Shown here in pieces: positions 39,726 to 51,800 of a DNA stretch of 64,000 nt (positions are counted from its first letter, which is position 1; the number at the start of each line of letters is the position of its first letter). Made by a program: the position numbers and the translations under genes. The notes under the pieces were generated by a model, which ran no database searches, was not told where the DNA came from, and saw nothing but the letters and a program-made list of their open reading frames with translations. Origin of the DNA: Theodoxus fluviatilis (Eukaryota > Mollusca > Gastropoda > Cycloneritida > Neritidae); assembly GCA_034096865.1 (NCBI GenBank), contig JAWQFJ010006313.1:42501-106500 (forward strand), read 5' to 3'.

Positions 39726-39786
<61 letters not shown>

Positions 39787-39787
39787 G

Positions 39788-39853
<66 letters not shown>
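39703..39853. repeat. (GT)n(GA)n microsatellite
   Basis: Compound repeat at the start of segmental unit 1. Confidence 0.95.
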
Positions 39854-39856
<3 letters not shown>

Positions 39857-40323
39857 CGTGCATTTCCAACAGCGAAAAAAAGTGTAGAGTCAGCGGCAAA
39901 ATTTGGGGTCAGTTGGTTGACCCCAAACAAATTTTTTGCCTTATAATAACTGCATAGGGAGACATGGTGGGTCTAGTGTACCCCCAACCCCTGGGGGTCT
40001 GAACAATGTGTGCTTTATGCACAAACTGGTGTGGTCCATCTACCAGCAGCTTATTCTAGCACGATTTCAGGAATCTAGACAGGGAGCTCAGGCTTGAGTA
40101 CACAGAGGCAATAATCTCGTCAAGTTGCTCAGAGAGGGCAAGTACCATTCATCATAGCTCCTTTTCCCATCTACTGCTGCTCTCAACCACACCTGCATGA
40201 ATGAATGGAGGTTTATGGTCTTTTAATCATTCCAGGTTATGCAAGTGCATAGACTTCAAAATGAACAGAGCTGGTTAGAGTAAAAACAAATAGAGCCTTG
40301 ATGCGTTTCAGGTAACATGGAAA

Positions 40324-40666
40324 ACAAGAAGGGCAAAGCCCATACGATTCACATGCTTGACCTTGACCTTTATATGACCTTGACCTTCAGGTGACCCTCA
40401 AGATCAAGGTCAAACAACTAAACCTACCAATGACATCATACACTAAGAAATGCTTTACACTTTTTTCCTACAAAATACATGTGACCTTGACCCAAGGTCA
40501 AGGTCATCAAAGGTCATGCAACACAAAGCTGTTAATTCAAGACATAGGAAGCACAATGGTGCTTATTGGCACTTTCTACCATGAGATACGGTCACTTTTA
40601 GTGGTTCACTACTCCATTTTGGTCACATTTCATAAGGGTCAAAGTGACCTTGACCTTGATGCAGAC
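40324..40666 (+). repeat. Receptor-motif element, 3'-truncated copy
   Basis: Head to CCTTGACCTTGATG, then replaced by unrelated sequence (CAGACCTGTTTACCTTAAGT). A complete copy begins at 40798. Confidence 0.85.
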
Positions 40667-40797
40667 CTGTTTACCTTAAGTTGTGCACAATAGGGAGATG
40701 GCGATTCAAAAATTCGGGAGATTTCAATAAAAAGCGGGAGATTTTTATTTTTAGATATGTGTACCATCCCAGGTCACGAACTGCATAACAATTGAAT

Positions 40798-41620
40798 AAC
40801 AAGAAGGGCAAAGCCCATACGACTCACATGCTTGACCTTGACCTTTATATGACCTTGACCTTCAGGGTCAAGGTCAAACAACTAAACCTACCAATGACAT
40901 CATACACAAAGAAATGCTTTACACATTTTTCCTACCAAAATACATGTGACCTTGGCCCAAGGTCAAGGTCATCCAAGGTCATGCAACACAAAGCTGTTAA
41001 TTCAAGACATAGGAAGCACAATGGTGCTTATTGGCACTTTCTACCATGAGATATAGTCACTTTTAGTGGTTCACTACCCCATTTTGGTCACATTTCATAA
41101 GGGTCAAAGTGACCTTGACCTTGATGATATGTGAACAAATGTGTCTCATGATGAAAGTATAACATGTGCCCCACATAATTATTAAGTTTGAAACAGTTAT
41201 CTTCCATAGTTCAGGGTCAGTGTCACTTCAAAATATGTATACAATCCAACTTTGAAGAGCTCCTGTGACCTTGACCTTGAAGCAAGGTCAACCAAACTGG
41301 TATCAAAAGATAGGGCTTGCTTTGACCTATATACCACTTGTAGCTAAGGTCGCCATTCTCAATAACGTGGGAGAAAATTGGGAAAATGTGAAAAATGACA
41401 GTTTTTGAGACCACATTTATGGCTCCTGTGACCTTGACCTTGAAGCAAGGTCAAGTCACTATGTATGTTTTTTGAGGCCTTGTCATCATACACCATCATG
41501 CCACATTTGGTGTTGATAGACTTAATAGTCTCCGAGAAAAATCCAACGTTTAAGTTTTTTACGCCCGGACGGACGACACGGCTCAGTACATAGACTCACT
41601 TTTGCTTCGCATGTGAGTCA
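40798..41620 (+). repeat. Receptor-motif element, complete copy
   Basis: Near-identical to 31551-32427, with a shorter CGGACGG tract before the tail. Confidence 0.87.
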
Positions 41621-41709
41621 AAAATCAGCTGAAAGTGGAATAAAAAACTCAGAAATCAGCTGAAACGCCGATAAGTCTCATCTCTGATCAGGGAGGCGAA
41701 AAGTCAAAT

Positions 41710-41945
41710 TCTCTATCTCTCTCTCTCTCGCGCGCGCGCGCGCTTTCTCTCGCTCTGTCTCTCTCGCGTGCGCTTCTCTATCTCTCTCTCTGTCTCTCTC
41801 GCGTGCGCTTCTCTATCTCTCTCTCTCTCGCGCGCGCGCGCTCTTTCTCTCTCTCTGTCTCTCTCGCGTGCGCTTCTCTATCTCTCTCTCTCTCGCGCGC
41901 GCGCAAGTTCTCTCTCTCGCGCGCGCGCACACAAGTTCTCTCTCG
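41710..41945. repeat. (CT)n/(CG)n microsatellite
   Basis: Alternating TCTCTCT and CGCGCGCG runs; the alternating purine-pyrimidine CG runs are the kind that can adopt Z-DNA. Confidence 0.93.
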
Positions 41946-41949
41946 CCTC

Positions 41950-42172
41950 CTGGGGGTCTAGTGTACCCCAACCCCTGGGGGTCTAGTGTACCCCCAACCC
42001 CTGGGGGTCTATTGTACCCCCAACCCCTGGGGGTCTAGTGTACCCCCAACCCCTGGGGGTCTAGTGTACCCCCAACCCCTGGGGGTCTAGTGTACCCCCA
42101 ACCCCTGGGGGTCTAGTGTACCCCCAACCCCTGGGGGTCTAGTGTACCCCCAACCCCTGGGGGTCTGAACAA
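41950..42172. repeat. 26-bp palindromic minisatellite, 8 copies
   Basis: Unit GGGGGTCTAGTGTACCCCC plus AACCCCT. The single-copy version is at 39970-39998 and an 11-copy version at 43535-43830. Confidence 0.95.
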
Positions 42173-42486
42173 TGTGTGCTTTATGCACAAACTGGTGTGG
42201 TCCATCTACCAGCAGCTTATTCTAGCATGATTTCAGGAATCTAGGCAGGGAGCTCAGGCTTGAGTACACAGAGGCAATAATCTCGTCAAGTTGCTCAGAG
42301 AGGGCAAGTACCATTCATCATAGCTCCTTTTCCCATCCACTGCTGCTCTCAACCACACCTGCATGAATGAATGGAGGTTTATGGTCTTTTAATCATTCCA
42401 GGTTATGCAAGTGCATAGACTTCAAAATGAACAGAGCTGGTTAGAGTAAAAACAAATAGAGCCTTGATGCGTTTCAGGTAACATGG

Positions 42487-43258
42487 AAAACAAGAAGGGC
42501 AAAGCCCATACGACTCACATGCTTGAACTTGACCTTTATATGACCTTGACCTTCAGGTGACCCTCAAGATCAATGTCAAACAACTAAACCTACCAATGAC
42601 ATCATACACTAAGAAATGCTTTACACATTTTTCCTACCAAAATACATGTGACCTTGACCCAAGGTCAAGGTCATCAAAGGTCATGCAACACAAAGCTGTT
42701 AATTCAAGACATAGGAAGCACAATGGTGCTTATTGGCACTTTCTACCAGGAGATATGGTCACTTTTAGTGGTTCACTACTCCATTTTGGTCACATTTCAT
42801 AAGGGTCAAAGTGACCTTGACCTTGATGATATGTGACCAAATGTGTCTCATGATGAAAGTATAACATGTGCCCCACAAAATTATTAAGCTTGAAACAGTT
42901 ATCTTCTATAGTTCAGGGTCAAGGTTACTTCAAAATATGTATACAATCCAACTTTGAAGAGCTTCTGTGACCTTGACCTTGAAGCAAGGTCAACCAAACT
43001 GGTATCAAAAGATAGGGCTTACTTTGCCCTATATACCATATAAAGGTGAGGTATCCAAATCTCAAAAACTGCAGAGAAAATTGAGAAAATGTGAAAAATG
43101 ACTTTTTTAGACAACATTTATGGCCTTTGCGACCTTGACCTTGAAGCAATGTCAAGTCACTATGTATGTTTTTTGAGGCCTTGTCATCATACACCATCAT
43201 GCCACATTTGGTGTTGATAGACTTAATAGTCTCTTAGAAAAATCCAACGTTAAAGTTT
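42487..43258 (+). repeat. Receptor-motif element, 3' end replaced by microsatellite
   Basis: Runs from the head to CCAACGTTAAAGTTTTC, then passes into (GA)n, losing the GGACGG and TTTGCTTCGCATG tail. Confidence 0.87.
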
Positions 43259-43429
<171 letters not shown>

Positions 43430-43534
43430 CATGCATTTCCAACAGCAAAAAAAAGTGTAGAGTCAGCGGCAAAATTTTGGGTCAGTTGGTTGACCACAAA
43501 CAATTTTTTTGCCTTATAATAACTGCATAGGGAG

Positions 43535-43830
43535 ACATGGCGGGTCTAGTGTACCCCCAACCCCTGGGGGTCTAGTGTACCCCCAACCCCTGGGGGTCTA
43601 GTGTACCCCCAACCCCTGGGGGTCTAGTGTACCCCCAACCCCTGGGGGTCTAGTGTACCCCCAACCCCTGGGGGTCTAGTGTACCCCCAACCCCTGGGGG
43701 TCTAGTGTACCCCAACCTCTGGGGGTCTAGTGTACCCCAACCCCTGGGGGTCTAGTGTACCCCAACCCCTGGGGGTCTAGTGTACCCCCAACCCCTGGGG
43801 GTCTAGTGTACCCCCAACCCCTGGGGGTCT
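43535..43830. repeat. 26-bp palindromic minisatellite, 11 copies
   Basis: Same unit as 41950-42172; three units have a 4-C variant (TGTACCCCAACC), one of them with CCTCT. Confidence 0.95.
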
Positions 43831-44151
43831 GAACAATGTGTGCTTTATGCACAAACTGGTGTGGTCCATCTACCAGCAGCTTATTCTAGCACGATTTCAG
43901 GAATCTAGGCAGGGAGCTCAGGCTTGAGTACACAGAGGCAATAATCTCGTCAAGTTGCTCAGAGAGGGCAAGTACCATTCATCATAGCTCCTTTTCCCAT
44001 CCACTGCTGCTCTCAACCACACCTGCATGAATGAATGGAGGTTTATGGTCTTTTAATCATTCCAGGTTATGCAAGTGCATAGACTTCAAAATGAACAGAG
44101 CTGGTTAGAGCAAAAAACAAATAGAGCCTTGATGCGTTTCAGGTAACATGG

Positions 44152-44997
44152 AAAACAAGAAGGGCAAAGCCCATACGACTCACATGCTTGACCTTGACCT
44201 TTATATGACCTTGACCTTCAGGTGACCTTCAAGGTCAAGGTCAAACAACTAAACCTACCAATGACATCATACACTAAGAAATGCTTTACACATTTTCCTA
44301 TCAAAATACATGTGACCTTGACCCAAGGTCAATGTCATCCAAGGTCATGCAACACAAAGCTGTTAATTCAAGACATAGGAAGCACAATGGTGCTTATTGG
44401 CACTTTCTACCATGAGATATGGTCATTTTAGTGGTTCACTACCCCATTTTGGTCACATTTCATAAGGGTCAAAGTGACCTTGACCTTGATGATATGTGAC
44501 CAAATGTGTCTCATGATGAAAGTATAACATGTGCCCCACATAATTAATAAGTTTGAAACAGTTATCTTCCATAGTTCAGGGTCAAGGTCACTTCAAAATA
44601 TGTATACAATCCAACTTTGAAGAGCTCCTGTGACCTTGACCTTGAAGCAAGGTCAACCAAACTGGTATCAAAAGATAGGGCTTACTTTGCCCTATATACC
44701 ATATATAGGTCAGGTATCCAATCTCAAAAACTTCAGAGAAAATTGAGAAAATGTGAAAAATGACTGTTTTTTAGACAACATTTATGGCCCCTGCGACCTT
44801 GACCTTGAAGCAAGATCAAGTCACTATGTATGTTTTTTGAGGCCTTGTCATCATACACCATCATGCCAAATTGGGTGTTGATAGACTTAATAGTCTCCGA
44901 GAAAAATCCAACGTTAAAGTTTTTCACGGACGCCCGGACGCCCGGACTGACGACACGGGTGAGTACATAGACTCACTTTTGCTCCGCATGTGAGTCA
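44152..44997 (+). repeat. Receptor-motif element, complete copy
   Basis: Complete head and tail (tail TTTGCTCCGCATGTGAGTCA). Confidence 0.87.
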
Positions 44998-45072
44998 AAA
45001 ACTAGTTGTCATTACAGTAACCACATGACATTGAACTTTTTTTTCAATAGTGGGGGAAAAAAAGAAGAAGAA

Positions 45073-46106
45073 ACAAGAAGGGCAAAGCCCATACAACTCA
45101 CATGCTTGACCTTGACCTTCAGGTAACCTTCAAGGTCAAGGTCAAACAACTAAACCTAGCAATGACATCATACACTAAGAAATGCTTTACACATTTTTCC
45201 TACCAAAATACATGTGACCCAAGGTCAAGGTCATCCAAGGTCATGCAACACAAAGCTGTTAATTCAAGACATAGGAAGCACAATGGTGCTTATTGGCACT
45301 TTCTACCATGAGATATGGTCACTTTTAGTGGTTCACTACCCCATTTTGGTCACATTTCATAAGGGTCAAAGTGACCTTGACCTTGATGATATGTGACTAA
45401 ATGTGTCTCATGATGAAAGTATAACATGTGTTCTACATCGTAATGAAGTTTGGAAGAGTTATCTTCCATAGTTCAGGGTCAAGGTCACTTCAAAATATGT
45501 ATACAATCCAACTTTGAAGAGCTCCTGTGACCTTGACCTTGAAGCAAGGTCAATCAAACTGGTATCAAAAGATAGGGATTACTTTGCCCTATATACCATA
45601 TATAGGTCAGGTATCCAATCTCAAAAACTTCAGAGAAAATTGGGAAAATGTGAAAAATGGCTGTTTTTTAGACACATTTACGGCCCCTGCGACCTTGACG
45701 CAAGGTCAAGTCACTATGTATGTTTTTGTACGCCTTGTCATCATACACCATCATGCCAAATTGGGTGTTGATAGACTTAATAGTCTCCGAGTAAAATCCA
45801 ACGTTAAAGTTTTTTACTGATGGCAGGACGCCTGGACGCCCGGATGAACGACACGGGTGACCTAGTATGAAAGTATAACATGTGTACTACAATGTTATGA
45901 AGTTTGGAAGAGTTATCTTCCATAGTTCGGGGTCAAGGTCACTTCAAAATATGTATACAATCCAACTTTAAAGAGCTCATGTGACCTTGACCTTGAACCA
46001 AGGTCAAGTCACTATGTATGTTTTTGTACGCCTTGTCATCCTACACCATCATGCCAAATTGGGGGTTGATAGACTTAATTAATAGTCTCCGAGAAAAATC
46101 CAATGT
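45073..46106 (+). repeat. Receptor-motif element with duplicated middle module, tail lost
   Basis: Like the 17226 copy it has two GTATAACATGTGT modules (45418 and 45872). Its tail is replaced at TTTAA by the inverted-terminus element at 46107. Confidence 0.85.
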
Positions 46107-47651
46107 TTAAGGGGGGACACGGCCTGCAGAATTTCATGAAAAATTTTCAGAAATTGAGTTTCGTGTTAAGCGCGGATTTGGAATCTACAACATCTCCGCT
46201 ACACGTGTGTGCGATCGATTTTGCTGGCTTAGGTTTCAAAGTATTTTAAACCAATTTGTTTTGTAAGGTACCCACCGCTAGATTTTAAAAAAGTACTAAC
46301 CAGGAAGCCAAAATGCACAGATTTGAAAGCTTAGTTTCAGCATCTTCCTTCCAAAGAACGCCACATGTTTGGTATCGCATCGAAGCTTCATTTCCCGGCT
46401 TTACGTTGCAACTGTTTCCGGTACCGAAGAATAATTACCGAAGGCACACGAAGTACAAATCGGAGGGCAGTGCAAACCAATGGAAAGCTTCGAAATAACG
46501 GCCTGTCTCTCAGCTAGGCTCTGATTGGCCGCTTGTGTGCGTGATCACAGCGTGATCAGGCGGAAGTGGCTGGCGGAAACGGCCGAACCGTACTTCGACT
46601 GGCGGAAGTGGTAGGCGGAAACGGCCGAACCGTACTTCGGCTGTTTCCGGCCTGAACGTCGGCCGCCGAAGCAAACATCGGTTCTTTCCGAAGTGTGCTT
46701 ACAGCGCGCGAAAGTTTGCGCTATCTCGATCGAGACAATTCCACGGAAGATGCAGAAATGGACGGAAAAAGCAAGCCCAGAAAAGAAATTAAGTCGTGTC
46801 AACAGCCTCTGGAGGTTGTGATACAACAGCGATCGCGTTCTTATCTACAGACACGGCACTGAACGAAGCTGTTATCACGGCGGAAGTTGCCGTGATTACG
46901 CGATTCTTACAGAAAACGGGAATGTTTTGCTACAGGTGATGCTTTTCACCTAATTATTCTGATATTTTGAATTAAGATAATAAGTTGAAAGTTTGCTACA
47001 ATGATAACAAATAAACGACACATTCAATGAGTTATGTTATTAAATTGTATCTGTTATGGTTGAGTTGTAGTTAACGTTTAATCTTTCTCAAACTTTAAAG
47101 TCAATTTTCTCATAATGTGGTTTTTATTTCAACGGTAGTGATTTTCTCCCCAAAAATAAAGTCACTTAGGATTGAGATAGCTTTCTGAAATTGTGTGTGT
47201 ATATGTATGAATAAATACTGCATTCAATAAGACCAATCAGAAAGGTGTAGCTGAATTTGCTTAATTTTTGTAAAAATTTAATTATGTTATGCCCGGAGCA
47301 CATTTTTTGGTTACTTTTTCTAAATTCCACTAAAATTAGTTAGAAGTGTTAGTAATCCACTTATTATATCTTATTGAATAATATAGACCTTCTTCTTTGT
47401 TTACAATCATTGTTGATCATAAAAAGGTTATTAATTAAAATTTCACGGAGGGGAGAAAATTGGTATGTTTATTTTTCAGTTATTTTGCTATAACACATGA
47501 ACAACTAAGTCTTCAGCAATAAAATTTTGTTTAAATATACCTTCCAGTGTGTTTGTATTCTGTATAAAATTTCATTAGTATAGCTTTCATATTTGCTGAG
47601 TTATGATTTATTTTCTATTAATCCGTTTTTGTACGCCATGTCCCCCCTTAA
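46107..47651. mobile_element. TTAA-bounded element with GGGGGGACAYGGC termini
   Basis: Left TTAAGGGGGGACACGGC and right inverted TTAAGGGGGGACATGGC enclose 1.54 kb without coding content. The TTAA ends suggest a non-autonomous piggyBac-type element. A 50-bp tandem duplication (GGCGGAAACGGCCGAACCGT) lies at about 46558-46640. Confidence 0.65.
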
Positions 47652-47754
47652 ATGCTAAGTATCCAAAAAGCTCTGGATGCTACTCTTTGGCATGATGGTA
47701 GGTTGGCAGCTCTGTTTTCAGTACAGTGCATGTTGGATAAAACAACCATGAAAT

Positions 47755-47801
47755 ACACACACACACACACACATAGAGGGAAGGTGAGAAAGAGAGAAAG
47801 A

Positions 47802-47877
<76 letters not shown>

Positions 47878-47880
47878 GAT

Positions 47881-47935
<55 letters not shown>

Positions 47936-47942
47936 GATAGAG

Positions 47943-47996
<54 letters not shown>
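47755..47996. repeat. (CA)n and (GA)n microsatellites
   Basis: Short CA run followed by long GA runs with CAGACAGAGATAGA interruptions. Confidence 0.95.
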
Positions 47997-47997
<1 letters not shown>

Positions 47998-47999
47998 TA

Positions 48000-48566
48000 G
48001 GTCTAGACTAAGCCTGGTCAAAAGACCATGCAGTATCCATAAGAACAATGAAAATATAGCCAGAGAGCCACGATAATCAGTGACAGGCCCTGGACGCCTA
48101 AGCAAGGCGAGTTATTTTAACCCCGATTTATCTCTAAAGTAAACTCAGACGATTCCAACTGTCTGTTCCGCTCTCCCTTGGCTGGAAACCAGTATATATA
48201 GCAAAGCGCAACCTAGGATCCTCTGACGAGCGTACCTTAGCTCACTGATCAAGATTAGACTGAGCGATCTCTCCCTCAACCCACAACTTTGTTTTTAAAA
48301 AAACCTTCAACATTTTCAATAAAAAGATGTAGGGTCGGCGCCCCAGAATAGGGTAGGTCGGGTTACCGTAACCACACCAATTTTTTTTTTTGGCCTTAGG
48401 GGAAAAAAAGAAGGAAAAAAAAGAAGAGTTGTTACAGTAACTCAAGAGAGTGCAGCCCTCAGTAGCTGAAAATGTAATGAGAATTGGCAGCATGGGGGCA
48501 GAGAATGGCAGCATGGGGCATTACTTGCAAATCAGTTCAAAGAAAGTGTTTAGAGGGATGTGAAAG
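48000..48566. other. No gene recognised; tail of a GTTACCGTAACC repeat
   Basis: No exon for the DBHS C-terminus or eIF4G2 N-terminus was seen. About 48280-48440 resembles the right half of the MITE-like family (GGGTCGGCG..., GGTTACCGTAACCAC). Confidence 0.4.
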
Positions 48567-48826
48567 CTATGGCAGATCAGTGCTGGAGCGACCACCTACC
48601 ATGATGTCATCACGGCCCCTGTCCATCATGTGGCCTCGGTCCAGAACACCACGGCGGTTGGCCAGTTCCTGGGAGCGCATGCTCATAATTTCTTGGCGCC
48701 GGCGTTCCTCCTCCTGGCGCCTCTCCTCCTCCTGACGCCGAATCTCCATCTCCTGCCTCCGCCTCATCTGCTCCTGTGACCTCATCTCCTCAATGCGCCT
48801 CAGTTCTTCCTGCTGCCGAACCAGGT
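48567..48826 (-). CDS. DBHS exon 5 (coiled coil, possible C-terminus)
   Basis: Acceptor TATTTGGCAG; encodes [20 protein letters not shown] through an R/E/Q-rich helix to [15 protein letters not shown], then [10 protein letters not shown] and TAG. Right after DDIM is a good donor (CATCATG|gtaggt, exon end 48600), so the final 10 codons may be intronic and a further exon used. Confidence 0.9.
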
Positions 48827-51800
48827 CTGCCAAATAGATGGAACATGCACATATTACAAACTTTTATTAGACTGATGCAATTTAAGAAGGTGACAGATAA
48901 AACATCCTAAGAACATGCAGAAGACGTGTAGCATGTGTTGACAGTCACTACAGAAGCACGTATCTACTTACTGTTTAGGCATAGGAAAAAAACATGTCTG
49001 CCTGAGGTTTAGGACCAAGTTCAAAAGCACATTCCCCCAAGTGCAGCCATTTCTATCATGAGGCTTCAAAAGCATCCAGGATGGGCACACATGGCAAGTG
49101 CTCCCCAAGCCAGCTTTTCTCCTGCTTAAACCTGACCACTCCTGACTCTTGTGGTGAGTGCTAATCTTTGAACATTTTCTATATTTATTTACATTTATCG
49201 CCACCCTCTGCAGGACACACTTCAAGTAGTATTAGACTCTGTCAAGTTTCCCTTTCCCTTATCATTCACCTCACAAGAATCATGTTGAGAGATAGATGCA
49301 TTTGGGCTATTCTCATTCCCAACCCATATAGCAGACATGGGACAAGGGAATTGTGAAAAATACTGAAACTGAAGGCGCGAAGCGCCAAACTGATGGCGCG
49401 AAGCGCCAAGCAAGCTAGGGGGGTCCGGGGGCATGCCCTCCCGGAAATGTTTTTTAATAGGGGAAGCCAAATGGTGCAATCTGATGCAATCTGAGCAGGA
49501 AAATAACTTTCTAGGCTGTTCACTGAAACAGCTACAGTACAAAAAAAGTAATTTTTTTAAGTACTCACCCAAAATCACATGTCTGTTTTAGATTGATCTC
49601 TGCCATCAATAGTTGTGTGTTGGGTGTGCAAATACCAAAAAATTGTACACAGAAAAGTCTGTTCATTTTGTGACTGTTTATTCTTCATTTCATAGATACT
49701 CTGGGAAGTTTGCTGAAGAAATCCCTCAGATCACCACTGGAAACCTGCCTCTTCTTTGCTGGGGCCGGCACCACATTAGCTTCACTCACGGGCACAGATG
49801 ACGATCTTTAGTTGATGGGGGTCTGCACCACCTTCATGGCGGAAGAAGAGGCCACCTTGGGAATACAAAACCCCGGAGACACACCATTAGCAGTGACTGG
49901 AGGTACAGTTTCCCGTCTCAAAGCACTGACCACAGCTGATGTGGAGGGTGTGGGAGTCTGCAGCTTATTTTTAGAAGAGGCTACCTTGCGGCTCCATGAT
50001 TTCCGAGCAAAAGCAATGTGGGATGGTCTACGACTTCGGCCGCCAACTGGAACCGTAGCATGATGAGGTACAACACGGGTTGATCTCCAGGGAGTTCCAT
50101 TGGCTGCCGAATCTTTGGGTCCACAGACGGCGTTGTTCGATGCAAATCCAATTTCAGTGCGTGTTTGTTGGTGGTGAGATACAGACGCAGACTTTCCATT
50201 TGTCCCGTAATTGATGATTCCTTTCTCGCACCACTTGCAAATGGCTTCTCCAGGCACGTCGATTTTTGCAATCAACTGGGATCTCTCCTTGCCCTTGTAT
50301 TTCACTACAACTCTCTCCGACAGCCATTGCGCTTTCCATTTGTTTTTCACACTGTCAACCTTGTCGATGTTGGCGGACTCAATACTTTCATTTTCCGTCA
50401 ACACTCGATAGGAGTAAATCGCCATTTTGACTGCTTTGACTTCACAACTGCACAAGCGCTCGGAGAATCCGAAAACGAGTATTTTCAGCTTCGGCAAAGA
50501 TCGGCAATGATCATGACCAATCAAAACGAGCGCAAAGTTTGGATAAATGTCGTCGCAGTACTTCGTGAAACATGACGGAACGACCCGACAACCGAACTTG
50601 GGAAGGCGCCAAAGTTCACCCCCCCCCCCCCCCCCCCCCAATTTTCTCTTCGGATTTGCGTCGATCTCAGAATTGACCCATTGCCTTTAAAAAAATACGG
50701 AAATCAGTATAAATACGGATCAGTCCCATGACTGATATAGGGATTCTTGTAATGAAAGTGCACTTATCCTAGGTGAAAACAAAGACCTATGTTGGCATAG
50801 GTGTAAATTATTTCAGCTTACCCTGCCTGATCTGCTCAGCCTGGTAGTCATAGAGCGCATTCTGCATCTCATCCTCCAGTTTCAGCCGGGCTTCCTCCAT
50901 CTCCTTATCCACTCTCTTGTGTCGGTCTTTTTCCATCTCATCAATCTGCTTCCAGCGCAGCCCAAACTCGTACTCAAAGCTACCAGGGACAGCAAACCTG
51001 GGGTCCTTCTCTCGCTCCCTGAAACAAAACCAGTACTGCCATTCACAAATTACCCTGGCATTAACATGCACCTAGACTCAGAAAATTTCAAGAAATTTTT
51101 CAGACAAAAAAGTGTAATGTTCCATTTTAAAACAGTGAGGGACAAGTGAAAAATCACACTTAATATCACACTGTAACTTGAAGTAGGGAAAAGGTCAGGG
51201 ATTGGACTTAAATTATTTCAAAACAGGCAATCCTAGAACTAGAAGTCAACTATCAAGATGGTAAGTGTAACAGAGAGGGTGATGGTTTGAGCTTACTTCT
51301 TGAACTGGTCATTCTTTTGGATGAACTTCTCTGTCAGGCCATCATCTTCATCCCTTTGTTCCAAAGGCTCCACAGCAATAGGACGGGGTGATCTGCCAAG
51401 TAGTTGTACAATTATATTTAAAAACGAATCTAAAGTTTTCCCAGAGCTGGTTACCTGAAAATTGCACATCTATTAAACACCCATGGAAACACTATCACAG
51501 TGATTATAGAAAGAATTAACATTTCTGGATTCTTCAGAATACAACTTGATAAATATGCAACTTGAGACAGTCAACAAGCCATTCTCACACTGACACTGCA
51601 AAGTTTTCCTATCCAAGGAATGAGAGCACATGCAAATCAAAAACACTGCTGAACAAAGCAATTCTTTGCGAATTCAAATTAAATATCAATGGCACACTTG
51701 CACACTCACATACACACCCCACACATTTCAATGAAAGACTGAAAATATTATGCATTTCAATGTGTCAAAATGGACATGTAACACTTACGATCCCAGGAGG

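Noticed and set aside
48242..48514. DBHS C-terminal exon candidate
   Set aside because: The open frame is poly-Phe/Lys from homopolymers and repeat sequence, not Gly/Pro-rich DBHS tail, and no convincing acceptor was found.
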